A DNA stretch of 38,151 bases from JBASTI01 sp964374025 (GCA_964374025.1 CAYJWU010000004.1:1-38151), one strand, 5' to 3'; shown: positions 16,401 through 23,871, counted from the first letter of the stretch. The notes: generated by a model from the letters alone, not told the origin. Made by a program: numbers and translations.

Positions 16401-17624
16401 GGCCTACTCACCGCTGTCACCGAAAATTCGTCTTTTCTGTCTTTTCTCCTGCGATTCTCGTCTGACCTAAACCCCCTCAACCCAAACGACCACTTCAGCG
16501 GCTGGAAATGGGATTTTGGAGACGGCCTCGGCACAAGCGCCGTAGAAAATCCCAAATATTTCTATGACTCAAGCGCGGAGCCCTATACAATAACGCTAAC
16601 TGCGCTCGGCCCGGGCGGGGAACACAGCACGACAACAACTATCGCTTTCCCCCCGCAAGCTAATTTTTCCTCAGACAAAACAAGCGGGATAGTCCCACTT
16701 ACCACGCGTTTCCATGATACTTCAATAGGCACAGTAAGCAGCCTCTCTTGGAATTTTGGGGACGGATCCTCGCCCTTGACAGCTCAGCTTGGCCAAACAG
16801 TCAGCCACATATATGATCAAAACGGAGAGTACGCGATAAAATTAAACGCCGAAGGACCCGAGGGAGAAAGCGAAAAGTTTGTTGAAGGTTATATAAAAGT
16901 CGCCCCGCGGGCTGACTTCTCTACGGATACCTGCAGTTCTTCACTGGGATGTCCGCTCGGCACAAGCGTGAACTTTACCAACAGCTCAAATTGCAGAGAG
17001 AACTGTTCATGGTACTGGGAGTTTGGAGATGGCGAAACAAGCAGTGAACCAGAACCAAAATACGCATATAAACAAAATGATATTTATACAGTTCGCCTTA
17101 CGGTTACAGGGATCGGCGGAAGCCACACCGCAGAAAAAAATAACTATATACGAGTATCTCCGCGCGCAGAGTTTTTTGCAAATCCAACAAGCTACATGCA
17201 TGGCTGCGGATCAGATCCCTGCCCAGATCCCGGTCTGCTTGATGTAACATTTTCCGACAGCTCACAAGGCATCATAACCGATTTATCGCTGGACTTTGGA
17301 GATGGAAGTATACAAAAAATAACAAAAGGGGGAACCATAAGCCACTCCTATCCTCTTGGCCCATATACCGCGACTCTTACGGCCACTGACCACAACGGCC
17401 TTCAGAGTACCGATTCCGTCAACATAAATATAAACCAGGCGCCTCCGCCCGAACCGCCGCCAGCACCCAAACCCCAAATAGAAGGCCGGCAAGAAACGCT
17501 GGAGGCGGTGCAAAAAATTATTTCAAACGTCTTTGAAAGAGTTAATGAATTTAGTTCTCGCGAAATAGCAGACAGAACTGCCGAAGCATTTTCTAACTGG
17601 TTTGACAGCATTTTTGGCCGCTAG
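13485..17624 (+). CDS. Giant surface protein: Ig-like region, VirB2-like module, six PKD domains
   Basis: 1379 residues. Order: signal peptide (8-35); Ig-like domains (about 40-240, with DTTPPQIAISS and DSTPPTVISG starts); a long Trp- and Asp-rich region (240-640); a pilin-like module (655-782) with VQCG......VDESANCNICHFF, two helices, an SRG loop and WTG...GGWWTFTC, clearly homologous to the preceding gene; six PKD domains (785-1310) each with W-FGDG or close; a proline linker (PPPEPPPAPKP); and a short helical end. Residues about 932-938 come from a 21-bp in-frame insertion. The layout suggests an envelope-spanning protein that exposes PKD domains and joins the secretion-pilus apparatus through its pilin-like module; this is inference. 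Confidence 0.85.
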   Translation: MGGRNIIHKKKLLLFGAVIIAFFVFVEPLFGSKIYAFGHPDVTALDVEFVSPNAGSPLRPDFKVRYKINDTTPNDIGGDPQFGALHTKNGDLGWIGRGGIESFQETFIKQEWCNVEGTNTCGVRIRASDTASHITQAERFFTIDTTPPQIAISSNSSDPTQKTDASFRFSASDAYGVDRIECALDEQPFGVCESPKEYKNIFPGGRHVFKVRARDKAGNSAEKTLEWTIDSTPPTVISGLSGAGPTYFSGNLNWASPEEFARLLSKIIPASRYDIRYSREPITEENWNETTAIIHNEPIPKAPGSPESMRVGPENDRGEDFKNLRLGDISNILSANIKHYFAIKSRDDNWNWSKIQQIAPSFWTNRDPCDYDADRLYSPKSGCGPKVCNPNLESCDLYDNPYGWGLPGDWPYDKRDEEWIRTFGATSNDLDQDGEGVAAARIGVNQTTKEEITGYPKQAGTDWYDNPFTLDFFELSLRPALKQLSDTINDLDLDTFVSGDWKNTFGGDAGEEPTSYDISGLIYPGAAENTCFNCTAYSPDPATGRIPPGKIQATTNENRAVGQVEAYYADLPIGQYEVIKQGTIDKKRPTIAASAQCRDGLNNDLQSGTDSSEDARDPNREINCPTKFEIIKNTSPSSEFTPSASVLKAAIFPDVGLVQCGRNADDYRTPVDESANCNICHFFYTIFTIKNLVISRLMPFIVALAIVAGGLMIALSRGSVDTYQRGKKTIVLAISAYALTLLVWTLISLFFILIGSAKWTGLTHKDGEISGGWWTFTCELGGKVIADFSASPDSGVAPFEVRFTDLSLGEKIISWQWNFGDGGTSADQSPGHTYTTNGPHTVTLLVLAQDGASGKKTKTIHYAPTADFAADKTHGRSPHKVRFQDKSTGEIERWSWDFDGDNREDSSEKNPQYTYAVPGPYRVKLTVFGPGGQDLPAGMQDTESKVSYIFAYPKPIQPIASFSASAVPDPPSGLLTAVTENSSFLSFLLRFSSDLNPLNPNDHFSGWKWDFGDGLGTSAVENPKYFYDSSAEPYTITLTALGPGGEHSTTTTIAFPPQANFSSDKTSGIVPLTTRFHDTSIGTVSSLSWNFGDGSSPLTAQLGQTVSHIYDQNGEYAIKLNAEGPEGESEKFVEGYIKVAPRADFSTDTCSSSLGCPLGTSVNFTNSSNCRENCSWYWEFGDGETSSEPEPKYAYKQNDIYTVRLTVTGIGGSHTAEKNNYIRVSPRAEFFANPTSYMHGCGSDPCPDPGLLDVTFSDSSQGIITDLSLDFGDGSIQKITKGGTISHSYPLGPYTATLTATDHNGLQSTDSVNININQAPPPEPPPAPKPQIEGRQETLEAVQKIISNVFERVNEFSSREIADRTAEAFSNWFDSIFGR
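16280..16306. repeat. In-frame insertion in PKD gene (21-bp unit, 6-bp direct repeats)
   Basis: GCAGGA at 16280-16285 and 16301-16306, 21 bp apart (7 codons); the unit contains GGCAGG/CCTGCC inverted repeats. Without it the linker reads GPGGQDTES, like the sister repeats (GPGGEHS, GIGGSHT). It is the same type as the unit at 21185-21211. Confidence 0.65.
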
Positions 17625-17638
17625 TACGCAAATTATAC

Positions 17639-17670
17639 AATATGCCACCTAGCGACCTGGGTGGCATATT
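17639..17670. terminator. Bidirectional terminator-like hairpin
   Basis: AATATGCCACC (17639-17649) pairs perfectly with GGTGGCATATT (17660-17670), followed by T-rich sequence on plus and preceded by AT-rich sequence. It separates the PKD gene from the convergent tRNA-Lys. Confidence 0.65.
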
Positions 17671-17679
17671 TCTGTCAAG

Positions 17680-17752
17680 TGCGCCCAGCAGGGATCGGAC
17701 CTGCGACCGTCTCCTTAAGAGGGAGCTGCTCTACCAACTGAGCTATGGGCGC
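17680..17752 (-). tRNA. tRNA-Lys (anticodon CTT)
   Basis: 73 nt. The acceptor GCGCCCA pairs with TGGGCGC, A73. D arm GCTC..GAGC; anticodon arm GCTCC-CTCTTAA-GGAGA (27:43 is G-A). The T arm is GCAGG-TCCGATC-CCTGC, again with C at position 55. No CCA is encoded. Confidence 0.94.
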
Positions 17753-17813
17753 TTATGCCTTACTTTACTATAAACTTGCCCGAAATTCAATGTTATGCTA
17801 CTATTCAGATGAG

Positions 17814-18080
17814 ATGCTTACTCAAAAGCAAAAAACAAACATAATAGAAGATTACAAGCTCCATAAAGGCGACACTGGCTCGGCGGAAGTTCAGGTCGCG
17901 CTTCTTACCGAAGAGATAAAGCGGCTTGTAAAACACCTGAAAAATCACGTAAAAGATAACCATTCAAGGCGAGGGCTTTTGAAAATGGTATCGAAAAGAA
18001 AGAATCTTTTGGATTATCTAAAAAGGGAAAGTGTGAGGAGATACAATAGCGTTGCGAAAAAATTAGGGCTCAAAAAGTAA
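17814..18080 (+). CDS. rpsO: 30S ribosomal protein S15
   Basis: 88 residues, the normal length. MLTQKQKTNIIEDYKLHKGDTGSAEVQVALLTEEI is typical, as are the HSRRGLL and KRKNLLDYLK motifs that bind 16S rRNA helix 22. ATG 17814 was chosen because the family begins there; an open extension to 17745 runs into tRNA-Lys. rpsO is followed by a NYN nuclease gene and pnp, so the classical rpsO-pnp pairing is kept with one gene in between. Confidence 0.97.
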   Translation: MLTQKQKTNIIEDYKLHKGDTGSAEVQVALLTEEIKRLVKHLKNHVKDNHSRRGLLKMVSKRKNLLDYLKRESVRRYNSVAKKLGLKK

Positions 18081-18102
18081 TGGTTCGACAGGCTCACCAT
18101 AA
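18081..18102. repeat. Short hairpin repeat between rpsO and NYN gene
   Basis: ATGGT...ACCAT around TTCGACAGGCTC; the TTCGACAGGCTC type of core is a widespread bacterial intergenic repeat, and a relative (CTCGACAAGCTCGG) lies at 33204-33218. Confidence 0.4.
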
Positions 18103-18654
18103 ATGGCAATAAAACATAAGGCACAACGAGTCGCGGTATTCATAGACGTACAAAATATGTACCACTCGGCAAGAAATCTTTACAACCGCCGGGTGAATTT
18201 CCGTGAAATCTTGAAGGCCGCCGTTGCCGGCCGACAGCTTATTCGAGCGTTTGCTTATGTTGTGCGCACAGAAAGCGGCGAAGAAAAACAATTTTTTGAG
18301 GCCCTTGAACGCTTGGGAATAGAAACCAGAGAAAAGGATTTGCAGATATACTACGGGGGCATGAAGAAAGCGGACTGGGACGTGGGCATGGCTATAGACG
18401 CGATAAGGTTATCAAATTCCGTAGAGGTAATTGTTATTGTAAGCGGCGATGGAGATTTCATTCCGCTTGTTGAATACCTAAAAAACCAAGGAAAGCAAAC
18501 AGAAGTTATAGCATTCGGAAAAAGCGCGTCAGGGCGGCTCCGCGAAATTGCCGACGATTTTGTGGATCTTTCCGAAAGCCAAGAGATATACCTCTTAAGA
18601 AATACACGCAAACTTAAAGGAGCAGAGGCAAAAGAGCACGAAGAACAAGTATAA
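18103..18654 (+). CDS. NYN-domain (LabA/DUF88) PIN-like ribonuclease
   Basis: 183 residues. RVAVFIDVQNMYHSAR at the N-terminus, KKADWDVGMAIDAI near residue 90 and VSGDGDFIPLVEYLKNQGK near 125 hold the acidic residues (D-x-Q-N, D-W-D, SGDGDF) that form the PIN-like metal site of the NYN family. These enzymes are thought to cut RNA. Its place between rpsO and pnp, the exoribonuclease gene, supports a role in RNA decay or processing. The C-terminus is charged. No ribosome site is obvious. Confidence 0.88.
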   Translation: MAIKHKAQRVAVFIDVQNMYHSARNLYNRRVNFREILKAAVAGRQLIRAFAYVVRTESGEEKQFFEALERLGIETREKDLQIYYGGMKKADWDVGMAIDAIRLSNSVEVIVIVSGDGDFIPLVEYLKNQGKQTEVIAFGKSASGRLREIADDFVDLSESQEIYLLRNTRKLKGAEAKEHEEQV

Positions 18655-18655
18655 A

Positions 18656-18708
18656 TTTCTAAATTGTAATTTATTCAGCCCCCAGATGAATAAATTAGAA
18701 TTTAGAAA
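18656..18708. repeat. AT-rich inverted repeat before pnp
   Basis: The 22-nt arms at 18656-18677 and 18687-18708 are complementary with one mismatch, around a 9-nt loop with CCCCC. The arm begins TTTCTAAATT, close to the TTTCTAATT motif of the repeats at 28340, 33932 and 34367. As RNA it could form a long stem in the pnp leader, where pnp mRNAs are often processed. Confidence 0.65.
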
Positions 18709-18756
18709 CTCGTAATATTTGCTCTTCGCTACTCTTGCGCTTCTGCCAAAACGCTA

Positions 18757-20868
18757 ATGGAGAAACCGAAAATTTATAAACAGGATTTGGGAGGCCGCGA
18801 GCTCTCTATAAAGCTCGCAAACTGGGCGGATCAAACAAATGGGTCCGCGATAGTTCAGTACGGAGAAACTGTGGCTCTCGCGACCGCGGTTATGTCTCGC
18901 GGTCCACGCGAAGGAACCACTTTTTTCCCGCTCCTTGTTGACTATCAAGAGAGACTGTATGCCGCGGGCAAAATAAAGGGCTCCCGATTTATAAAACGCG
19001 AAGGCAGGCCGTCTGACGAAGCAACTATAATAGGCCGCATGATAGATAGATCTGTGAGACCGCGTTTTGACATGCGCGTACGAAATGACATACAGATTGT
19101 AATAACAGTGCTTTCGTATGACGCAAAAAATAATCCCGACATACCCGCCCTTATAGCGGCATCGAGCGCGCTATACCTATCGGACATCCCTTGGGATGGC
19201 CCCATAGGCGCGGTAAAGGTAGGAAAAATAGGCAAAGAATACATACTTAATCCCACAATTCAGGAGGAGGACGCGAGCGACTTCTTGATTACGCTTGCCG
19301 GCACAAAAGGAAAAATCAATATGATAGAGGCAGAAGCGAAAGAAATCCCCGAAGAAGATCTTCTTATGGCGATAGAGTTTGGAGAAAAATATATTCACAA
19401 AGTCATTGACTTTGAAGAAGAAATCGCCAAGGAAAATGCTTTGCCCAAAAAAGACGTGCTTCTTTTTGAAATAGACGCGGCTCTAAAAAAGGAGGTAGAA
19501 TCCTTTTTGGACGAGCGGCTCGAAGACGCTCTTTTTAAAGAGTTTAAAAAAGAGCGCATGGACGCGGTAAGCAAGCTCAAAGAGGAGCTCGGAGCCTTTC
19601 TTACGGGGAAATACGGCGAGTCGAACAAGGGCAACGCGTCTTTGGGGCTCGATTACTTTGAGGAAAAAGTAAACGAGCTTGTCCACGAAAATATTCTTGA
19701 AAAAGAAAAAAGGGTGGATGGGAGAAAACTTGATGAATTGCGCGATATAAACTGCGATATCGCCCTGCTTCCAAGGACCCATGGATCCGGCATGTTTATG
19801 CGCGGCAATACCCACGCGCTTGCGACCGTTACCCTCGGCCCCCCGGGGGACGAACAGATTATTGATGAAATGGAGGAGGAGTATAAGAAGCGATTTATGC
19901 TGCATTATAACTTCCCCGGCTTTTCTGTTGGAGAAGTAACTCCCATGAGAAGCCCCGGCAGAAGGGAAATAGGACATGGGGCGCTTGCGGAAAAGGCCCT
20001 TACTCCGACCATACCGTCCAAGGACGAATTCCCTTACACAATACGCATTGTGTCTGAAATTCTTTCCTCAAACGGCTCTTCGTCTATGGCATCTGCCTGC
20101 GCCGCATCCCTCGCCTTGATGGACGCGGGTGTTCCCGTTAAAAAAGCGGTGGCCGGCATCGCGATGGGCCTTATGACCGGCAAAAACGGTAAGTTCAAAG
20201 TGCTTACAGACATACAGGGGCCGGAGGATCATCACGGCGATATGGACTTTAAGGTTGCGGGCACGAATATAGGCGTAACAGCGATACAAATGGATGTTAA
20301 AATAGATGGCGTTACGATGGAAATGATTGAAAAAATCCTCGCGCAGGCAAAAAAAGCTCGCACGCAAATACTTGACGTGATATCTAATAAAATCGCGGGC
20401 CCGCGCGAAAAGCTTTCGCCATACGCTCCGCGAATTCTCGTGCTCCAGATAAATCCGGAGAAAATACGCGATGTGATAGGGCCCGGAGGCAAAGTCATAA
20501 ATGAAATAATTGATGAAACTGGCGTATTATCCATAGACATAGAGGATGATGGAAAAATCTTTGTCGCCGCCGCGTCCGAAAATGAAGGGGCCGCGAACAA
20601 GGCCATCGCATGGATAAAAAACATAACAAGGGAAATTAAAATAGGGGAGGAATTCTTGGGAAAAGTAGTTAAAGTTGCCGAATTTGGCGCTTTTGTAGAA
20701 CTAACTCCCAAGCACGAAGGCCTTGTGCATGTTTCGGAGTTAGCCGACAAGTACATAAAAAGGGTTGAAGATGTGGTCAGATTAGGGGATAATATACGTG
20801 TAAAGGTAATACGAATAGACGAACAAGGCAAAATTGCCCTATCCGCAAAAAATCTAAAATCTTCCTAG
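18757..20868 (+). CDS. pnp: Polyribonucleotide nucleotidyltransferase (PNPase)
   Basis: 703 residues, the usual length; degrades RNA 3' to 5' with phosphate. Two RNase PH cores are present, with FFPLLVDYQERLYAAGKIKGS in the first and PEDHHGDMDFKVAGT, whose acidic residues bind the catalytic metal, in the second. The KH domain shows VIGPGGKVINEI near residue 570 and the S1 domain GKVVKVAEFGAFVEL near 630 to the end. It follows rpsO and the NYN gene; a stem-loop lies in its leader. The next gene starts 7 bp after its stop. Confidence 0.97.
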   Translation: MEKPKIYKQDLGGRELSIKLANWADQTNGSAIVQYGETVALATAVMSRGPREGTTFFPLLVDYQERLYAAGKIKGSRFIKREGRPSDEATIIGRMIDRSVRPRFDMRVRNDIQIVITVLSYDAKNNPDIPALIAASSALYLSDIPWDGPIGAVKVGKIGKEYILNPTIQEEDASDFLITLAGTKGKINMIEAEAKEIPEEDLLMAIEFGEKYIHKVIDFEEEIAKENALPKKDVLLFEIDAALKKEVESFLDERLEDALFKEFKKERMDAVSKLKEELGAFLTGKYGESNKGNASLGLDYFEEKVNELVHENILEKEKRVDGRKLDELRDINCDIALLPRTHGSGMFMRGNTHALATVTLGPPGDEQIIDEMEEEYKKRFMLHYNFPGFSVGEVTPMRSPGRREIGHGALAEKALTPTIPSKDEFPYTIRIVSEILSSNGSSSMASACAASLALMDAGVPVKKAVAGIAMGLMTGKNGKFKVLTDIQGPEDHHGDMDFKVAGTNIGVTAIQMDVKIDGVTMEMIEKILAQAKKARTQILDVISNKIAGPREKLSPYAPRILVLQINPEKIRDVIGPGGKVINEIIDETGVLSIDIEDDGKIFVAAASENEGAANKAIAWIKNITREIKIGEEFLGKVVKVAEFGAFVELTPKHEGLVHVSELADKYIKRVEDVVRLGDNIRVKVIRIDEQGKIALSAKNLKSS

Positions 20869-20875
20869 ATAATTT

Positions 20876-22252
20876 ATGGAGGGGAACACGGAACAATATC
20901 ATATACGCACAATGGCTAGGGACTTGGAGCGGGCAAGAGGGAAGCTATCTCCTCAAACGCCGCCGCTCCCCCCCAAAAAAGCAGAGGTTCAACTACCAAA
21001 AAGGGTGTCAGATGAAGAACGCAAGCTTAGCGATATACTCGCGGAGGCGCGCGTTCGCGTGGCACAAGCTCCGGCTCGAAAAACCGAAGCTCCCATTCGC
21101 GTGGCAGAAGCTCCCATTCGAAAGACGCTTGACGACATCCTTCCGATAGAGCCCCTAGAAACGACCCGCCTTGACTCGGCGAGACAGGCCATGCCTATCG
21201 GCAGGCAGGCCCCCTTCCGGGAAAAGATGCCTCGCCCCGAACCCCGCGTGGTTCAGGGGCCTCCGCTAAATTTGCCCACAGGCGAGCCCTCTTTTATACC
21301 CAAACCGCCTCCTGCCGCTATAGCGCGCGAGCGAGCAGAAACTGAAGAAAAAATCAAAAGAACTCCCGAAGAGATCTTGGGTTTACCCGTGAAACGTAGC
21401 CCCACAACGCCTAGTGCGAGGCGAGGCGAACCTGCCAAGCCCGTGCCGGTAAGGCAGGGCAAATTTCGTTTTATTCTCCTTACGGGATTTCTGGCCACAG
21501 TTATTATTGGCCTTGTCTATGGCATATATTGGAAAATTTCCAAGCCCGAAGCGCCCCCGGTTCCTCCGCCAGCGTTAAAAATCAGCGAACAGCCGCCACC
21601 GAAAGCCCTTATTCAAACCATTGAAACAGAGACAATTGAGCTTTCCGGTCTTGGTTACGACGACTTAAGGCCCAAGATTGATGCCCTCGCGGAAACAAAA
21701 TTTCTTCCGGAATCGCTCGCATATATTCCTATAAAGTTTTCTACCGGGAAAGAAACGCGATATCTAACTCTCTTGGAGATTTTTGAAGTGCTCCAAATTG
21801 ATGCTCCGCCCATACTTTATGACCATAAAAACTTCACGCTGTATCTCTACTCCCAAGGAATAGAAGCCCGAAAACTATGCGACGAGGCCGGAATTGTAAG
21901 TTTATCCTGCTATGGGCCAAGAATTGGCATAGTAATACAATTCCCAGCCCTGGATGAAGGCGCGCTTACAAAAGATATAGCGTTTAGCGTTATGAAGGAA
22001 TGGGAAAAAACAATTATTGATGATCTGGGCCCGCTAATGCTTGCCCTGCCCACGAAGACAGGCCCCGCTTCGCCCTCCGGGCTTCGCGGGGCAAGCGCGC
22101 AATTTGCTCGCGGCAAATACAAAAACTTTGACGTTTCTTTTGTAAATCTCCCAATTTCCACTACTTCCCTGGATTGGATTCTCACTGATACTCACCTTAT
22201 TATAGCCACATCCAAAGACGCGGCGCGGGCCGCAGTGGATGCCTTAAAATGA
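20876..22252 (+). CDS. Membrane-anchored protein with long cytoplasmic proline-rich N-terminus
   Basis: 458 residues. Residues 1-195 are charged and proline-rich with short repeats such as RVAQAPARKTEAPIRVAEAP and the DDILPI / EEILGLP pair. One membrane helix (FILLTGFLATVIIGLVYGIY) sits at about 200-220, and a globular domain of 230 residues follows, probably outside. I do not recognise it. Two repeat-derived stretches are inside the frame: RQAMPIG (21-bp unit at 21185-21211) and the GC-rich palindrome at 22062-22092 (GPASPSGLRGA). It lies 7 bp after pnp and shares ATGA with the next gene, so it is part of that operon. Confidence 0.7.
   Translation: MEGNTEQYHIRTMARDLERARGKLSPQTPPLPPKKAEVQLPKRVSDEERKLSDILAEARVRVAQAPARKTEAPIRVAEAPIRKTLDDILPIEPLETTRLDSARQAMPIGRQAPFREKMPRPEPRVVQGPPLNLPTGEPSFIPKPPPAAIARERAETEEKIKRTPEEILGLPVKRSPTTPSARRGEPAKPVPVRQGKFRFILLTGFLATVIIGLVYGIYWKISKPEAPPVPPPALKISEQPPPKALIQTIETETIELSGLGYDDLRPKIDALAETKFLPESLAYIPIKFSTGKETRYLTLLEIFEVLQIDAPPILYDHKNFTLYLYSQGIEARKLCDEAGIVSLSCYGPRIGIVIQFPALDEGALTKDIAFSVMKEWEKTIIDDLGPLMLALPTKTGPASPSGLRGASAQFARGKYKNFDVSFVNLPISTTSLDWILTDTHLIIATSKDAARAAVDALK
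21185..21211. repeat. In-frame insertion (21-bp unit, 6-bp direct repeats)
   Basis: CAGGCC at 21185-21190 and 21206-21211, 21 bp apart (7 codons). GCCTATCGGC and GGCAGGCAGG give it a palindromic centre. Without one unit the protein reads SARQAPF in place of SARQAMPIGRQAPF. Confidence 0.65.
22062..22092. repeat. GC-rich palindrome inside the 20876-22252 gene
   Basis: GCCCCGC-TTC-GCCC-TCC-GGGC-TTC-GCGGGGC. It is the same family as the 39-bp module shared by uvrD and ksgA. No clean flanking direct repeat was found. Confidence 0.65.
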
Positions 22253-23160
22253 ACCCCGTCTTGCAATCCATAATTCATACTCTCGCTTTTTATGATGCGG
22301 TGGGACGAGTCCCTCTCACTAAAATTGAACTATACAAATATCTCGTGGCAACACCCGCCACGAAGGGATTGCCCTTACTAAAATTCAGCCATTTTTTAAA
22401 GATATTGGAAAATGAATGGAGTTATCTTGGGACGTATATTGACCGCAAAAGAGGATTTTATTTTCTAAAAAAAAATACCGCGGCCTACGCAAAAAGGATG
22501 GAGGGAGGCAAGACGGGCATAAAAAAATTGCGCATTGCAAGGCGAATGGCCAAAATTATATCGTTCCTGCCGTATGTACGGATGATCGCCATAACAGGAT
22601 CTCTCGCGCTCCACACAACAAATAAAGACAGCGATATTGACGTGCTTATTGCCGCAAAAGGAGGCCATATATGGACAACCAGGGTCCTTGTAAGCGCGCT
22701 TATGCACATCCTTGGCAAAAGACGGCACGGGAAATTTGTCAGCGACCGAATCTGTCTAAACCACTACATATCAGATGGCGAGCAGGTGCTACGGCCCGAC
22801 CATCTTTTCTCTGCGCATATCTGCTCTACTTTTGTGCCTGTTTGGCAAGAAGAATCATACGCCCCCGCGTTTGATAGAAAAAAATCTTTGCATTTAGAGG
22901 CAGTCCCCGCAAATCCACGCCTCGCGTATCTTATAAAAAGTTATGTTGAGCGGCTTTTCCCAAAGACCGTAGCTTGCGCTTTAGAGCGAGCCCTAAAGAC
23001 AGCGCAAATGCGCAGGATAGAAGGACGCGAATTTATAGCCGACGACAACGCGCTCGTGTTCCATCATCCGCGCCCTCAAAATCAGGAGGCGCTGTATCTC
23101 TACGAACAAAATTTGCGTGGACTAAAGTTGTCCCCAATTTATCCACAACAGTGGGCTTGA
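22249..23160 (+). CDS. Minimal nucleotidyltransferase-domain protein
   Basis: 303 residues; starts in the ATGA overlap with the previous gene. The N-terminal 75 residues resemble a winged-helix-like region. GSLALHTTNKDSDIDVLI at 117-134 is the pol-beta-type nucleotidyltransferase signature, with GS and D129-x-D131 as metal site. The rest is mostly helical (the region around LAYLIKSYVERLF). Such proteins with an extra helical part are common in CPR genomes, but substrate and role are unknown. The promoter TTGACA of the next transcript overlaps its stop codon. Confidence 0.75.
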   Translation: MNPVLQSIIHTLAFYDAVGRVPLTKIELYKYLVATPATKGLPLLKFSHFLKILENEWSYLGTYIDRKRGFYFLKKNTAAYAKRMEGGKTGIKKLRIARRMAKIISFLPYVRMIAITGSLALHTTNKDSDIDVLIAAKGGHIWTTRVLVSALMHILGKRRHGKFVSDRICLNHYISDGEQVLRPDHLFSAHICSTFVPVWQEESYAPAFDRKKSLHLEAVPANPRLAYLIKSYVERLFPKTVACALERALKTAQMRRIEGREFIADDNALVFHHPRPQNQEALYLYEQNLRGLKLSPIYPQQWA

Positions 23161-23185
23161 CAAAAATAACAGCTTGCCGTATCAT
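23157..23185 (+). promoter_or_regulatory. Strong sigma70-type promoter
   Basis: Perfect TTGACA at 23157-23162, exact 17-bp spacer, TATCAT at 23180-23185 (5 of 6). Predicted start near 23192. No coding frame follows for 300 bp. Confidence 0.7.
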
Positions 23186-23191
23186 AAAAGT

Positions 23192-23360
23192 GTCCTATTA
23201 CTAGGACAGTTCTTTTCAGCTCTCGCTGGTCCTCGGAACACCCGATGATCGGCAAGAGCCGCATGATGGCTCCTCTCAAGGGCCTAAGGCCTCCACATCA
23301 CCTAAGGAGAGAGGTTACTAGGTCCTTGAGAGACCCGAACTTTGTTCTTTCTTTTTAGCC
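23192..23360 (+). ncRNA. Candidate structured non-coding RNA or long leader
   Basis: The sequence after the strong promoter is full of hairpins: GTCCTA-TTAC-TAGGAC (23192-23207), CAGC-TCTC-GCTG, CCGAT-G-ATCGG (23242-23252), GAGCC-GCATGAT-GGCTC, GGCC-TAA-GGCC, and a longer pairing CCTCTC with GAGAGG. TTACTAGG occurs at both ends. It ends in T-rich tracts (23341-23356). I do not see signatures of SRP RNA, RNase P RNA or tmRNA; 6S RNA cannot be excluded. It could also be the leader of the DksA-like gene. Confidence 0.4.
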
Positions 23361-23362
23361 CT

Positions 23363-23398
23363 GCCCAAACGCCTCTAGCTTGGGAATCGTCTTTTTTT
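23363..23398 (+). terminator. Terminator-like hairpin with T-run
   Basis: CCCAA pairs with TTGGG across ACGCCTCTAGC, then AATCG and eight T. Confidence 0.5.
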
Positions 23399-23453
23399 TA
23401 CTATCGCGTACGCACACTTCGACTCGCTTGCGCTCGCTCAGTGCAAGCGCTTC

Positions 23454-23485
23454 ACTGCCAACCTCTGTTGGCAGTTCTTTTTTTT
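23454..23485 (+). terminator. Strong rho-independent terminator
   Basis: ACTGCCAAC (23454-23462), loop CTCT, GTTGGCAGT (23467-23475), then TCTTTTTTTT. It stands directly before the DksA-like gene, so that gene needs its own promoter. Confidence 0.8.
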
Positions 23486-23489
23486 CCTG

Positions 23490-23495
23490 ATATGA
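23490..23495 (+). promoter_or_regulatory. -10 box of the DksA-like gene, probably leaderless
   Basis: TATGAT ends about 6-7 nt before ATG 23503, after the terminator. No classical ribosome site is seen. Confidence 0.4.
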
Positions 23496-23502
23496 TGGGG
23501 GT

Positions 23503-23871
23503 ATGAACAAAAAAGACCTGGAAAAATTTAAGAATAAACTAGAAAAAACGAGGGGAGAGATTGAGGCCTCTCTCAAAACATTTGCCACAAAGGATCCGAC
23601 CCTGAAAGGGGACTGGGACAGCAAATACCCGGAGTATAGCCGTGAAGATCCCAATGTTAATCTCGAGGAAGAGGCGGATGAAGTGCAGGAGTACTTGACG
23701 CGCCTTCCTGTTGAGCATTCGTACGAATTGAGGTTACAAGCAATTAGCGAGGCGCTGGAATGCATCAAAAAGGGCACATATGGCAAGTGTTCAAACTGCG
23801 AATCAAAAATACCAAGAAAGCGTCTTGAGGCGTATCCTGAAGCGAAACTTTGTCTTAGGTGCCGAAAATAA
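23503..23871 (+). CDS. TraR/DksA-type zinc finger protein
   Basis: 122 residues. A helical, charged N-terminal part (1-90, coiled-coil hairpin) is followed by a C4 zinc finger: C96 and C99 in YGKCSNCESKIP, C117 and C120 in KLCLRCRK. This is the DksA/TraR layout; these proteins bind RNA polymerase through the secondary channel and change promoter response. The length is shorter than E. coli DksA and typical for the general-stress-type branch. Its stop overlaps the start of comM (TAATG). Confidence 0.88.
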   Translation: MNKKDLEKFKNKLEKTRGEIEASLKTFATKDPTLKGDWDSKYPEYSREDPNVNLEEEADEVQEYLTRLPVEHSYELRLQAISEALECIKKGTYGKCSNCESKIPRKRLEAYPEAKLCLRCRK

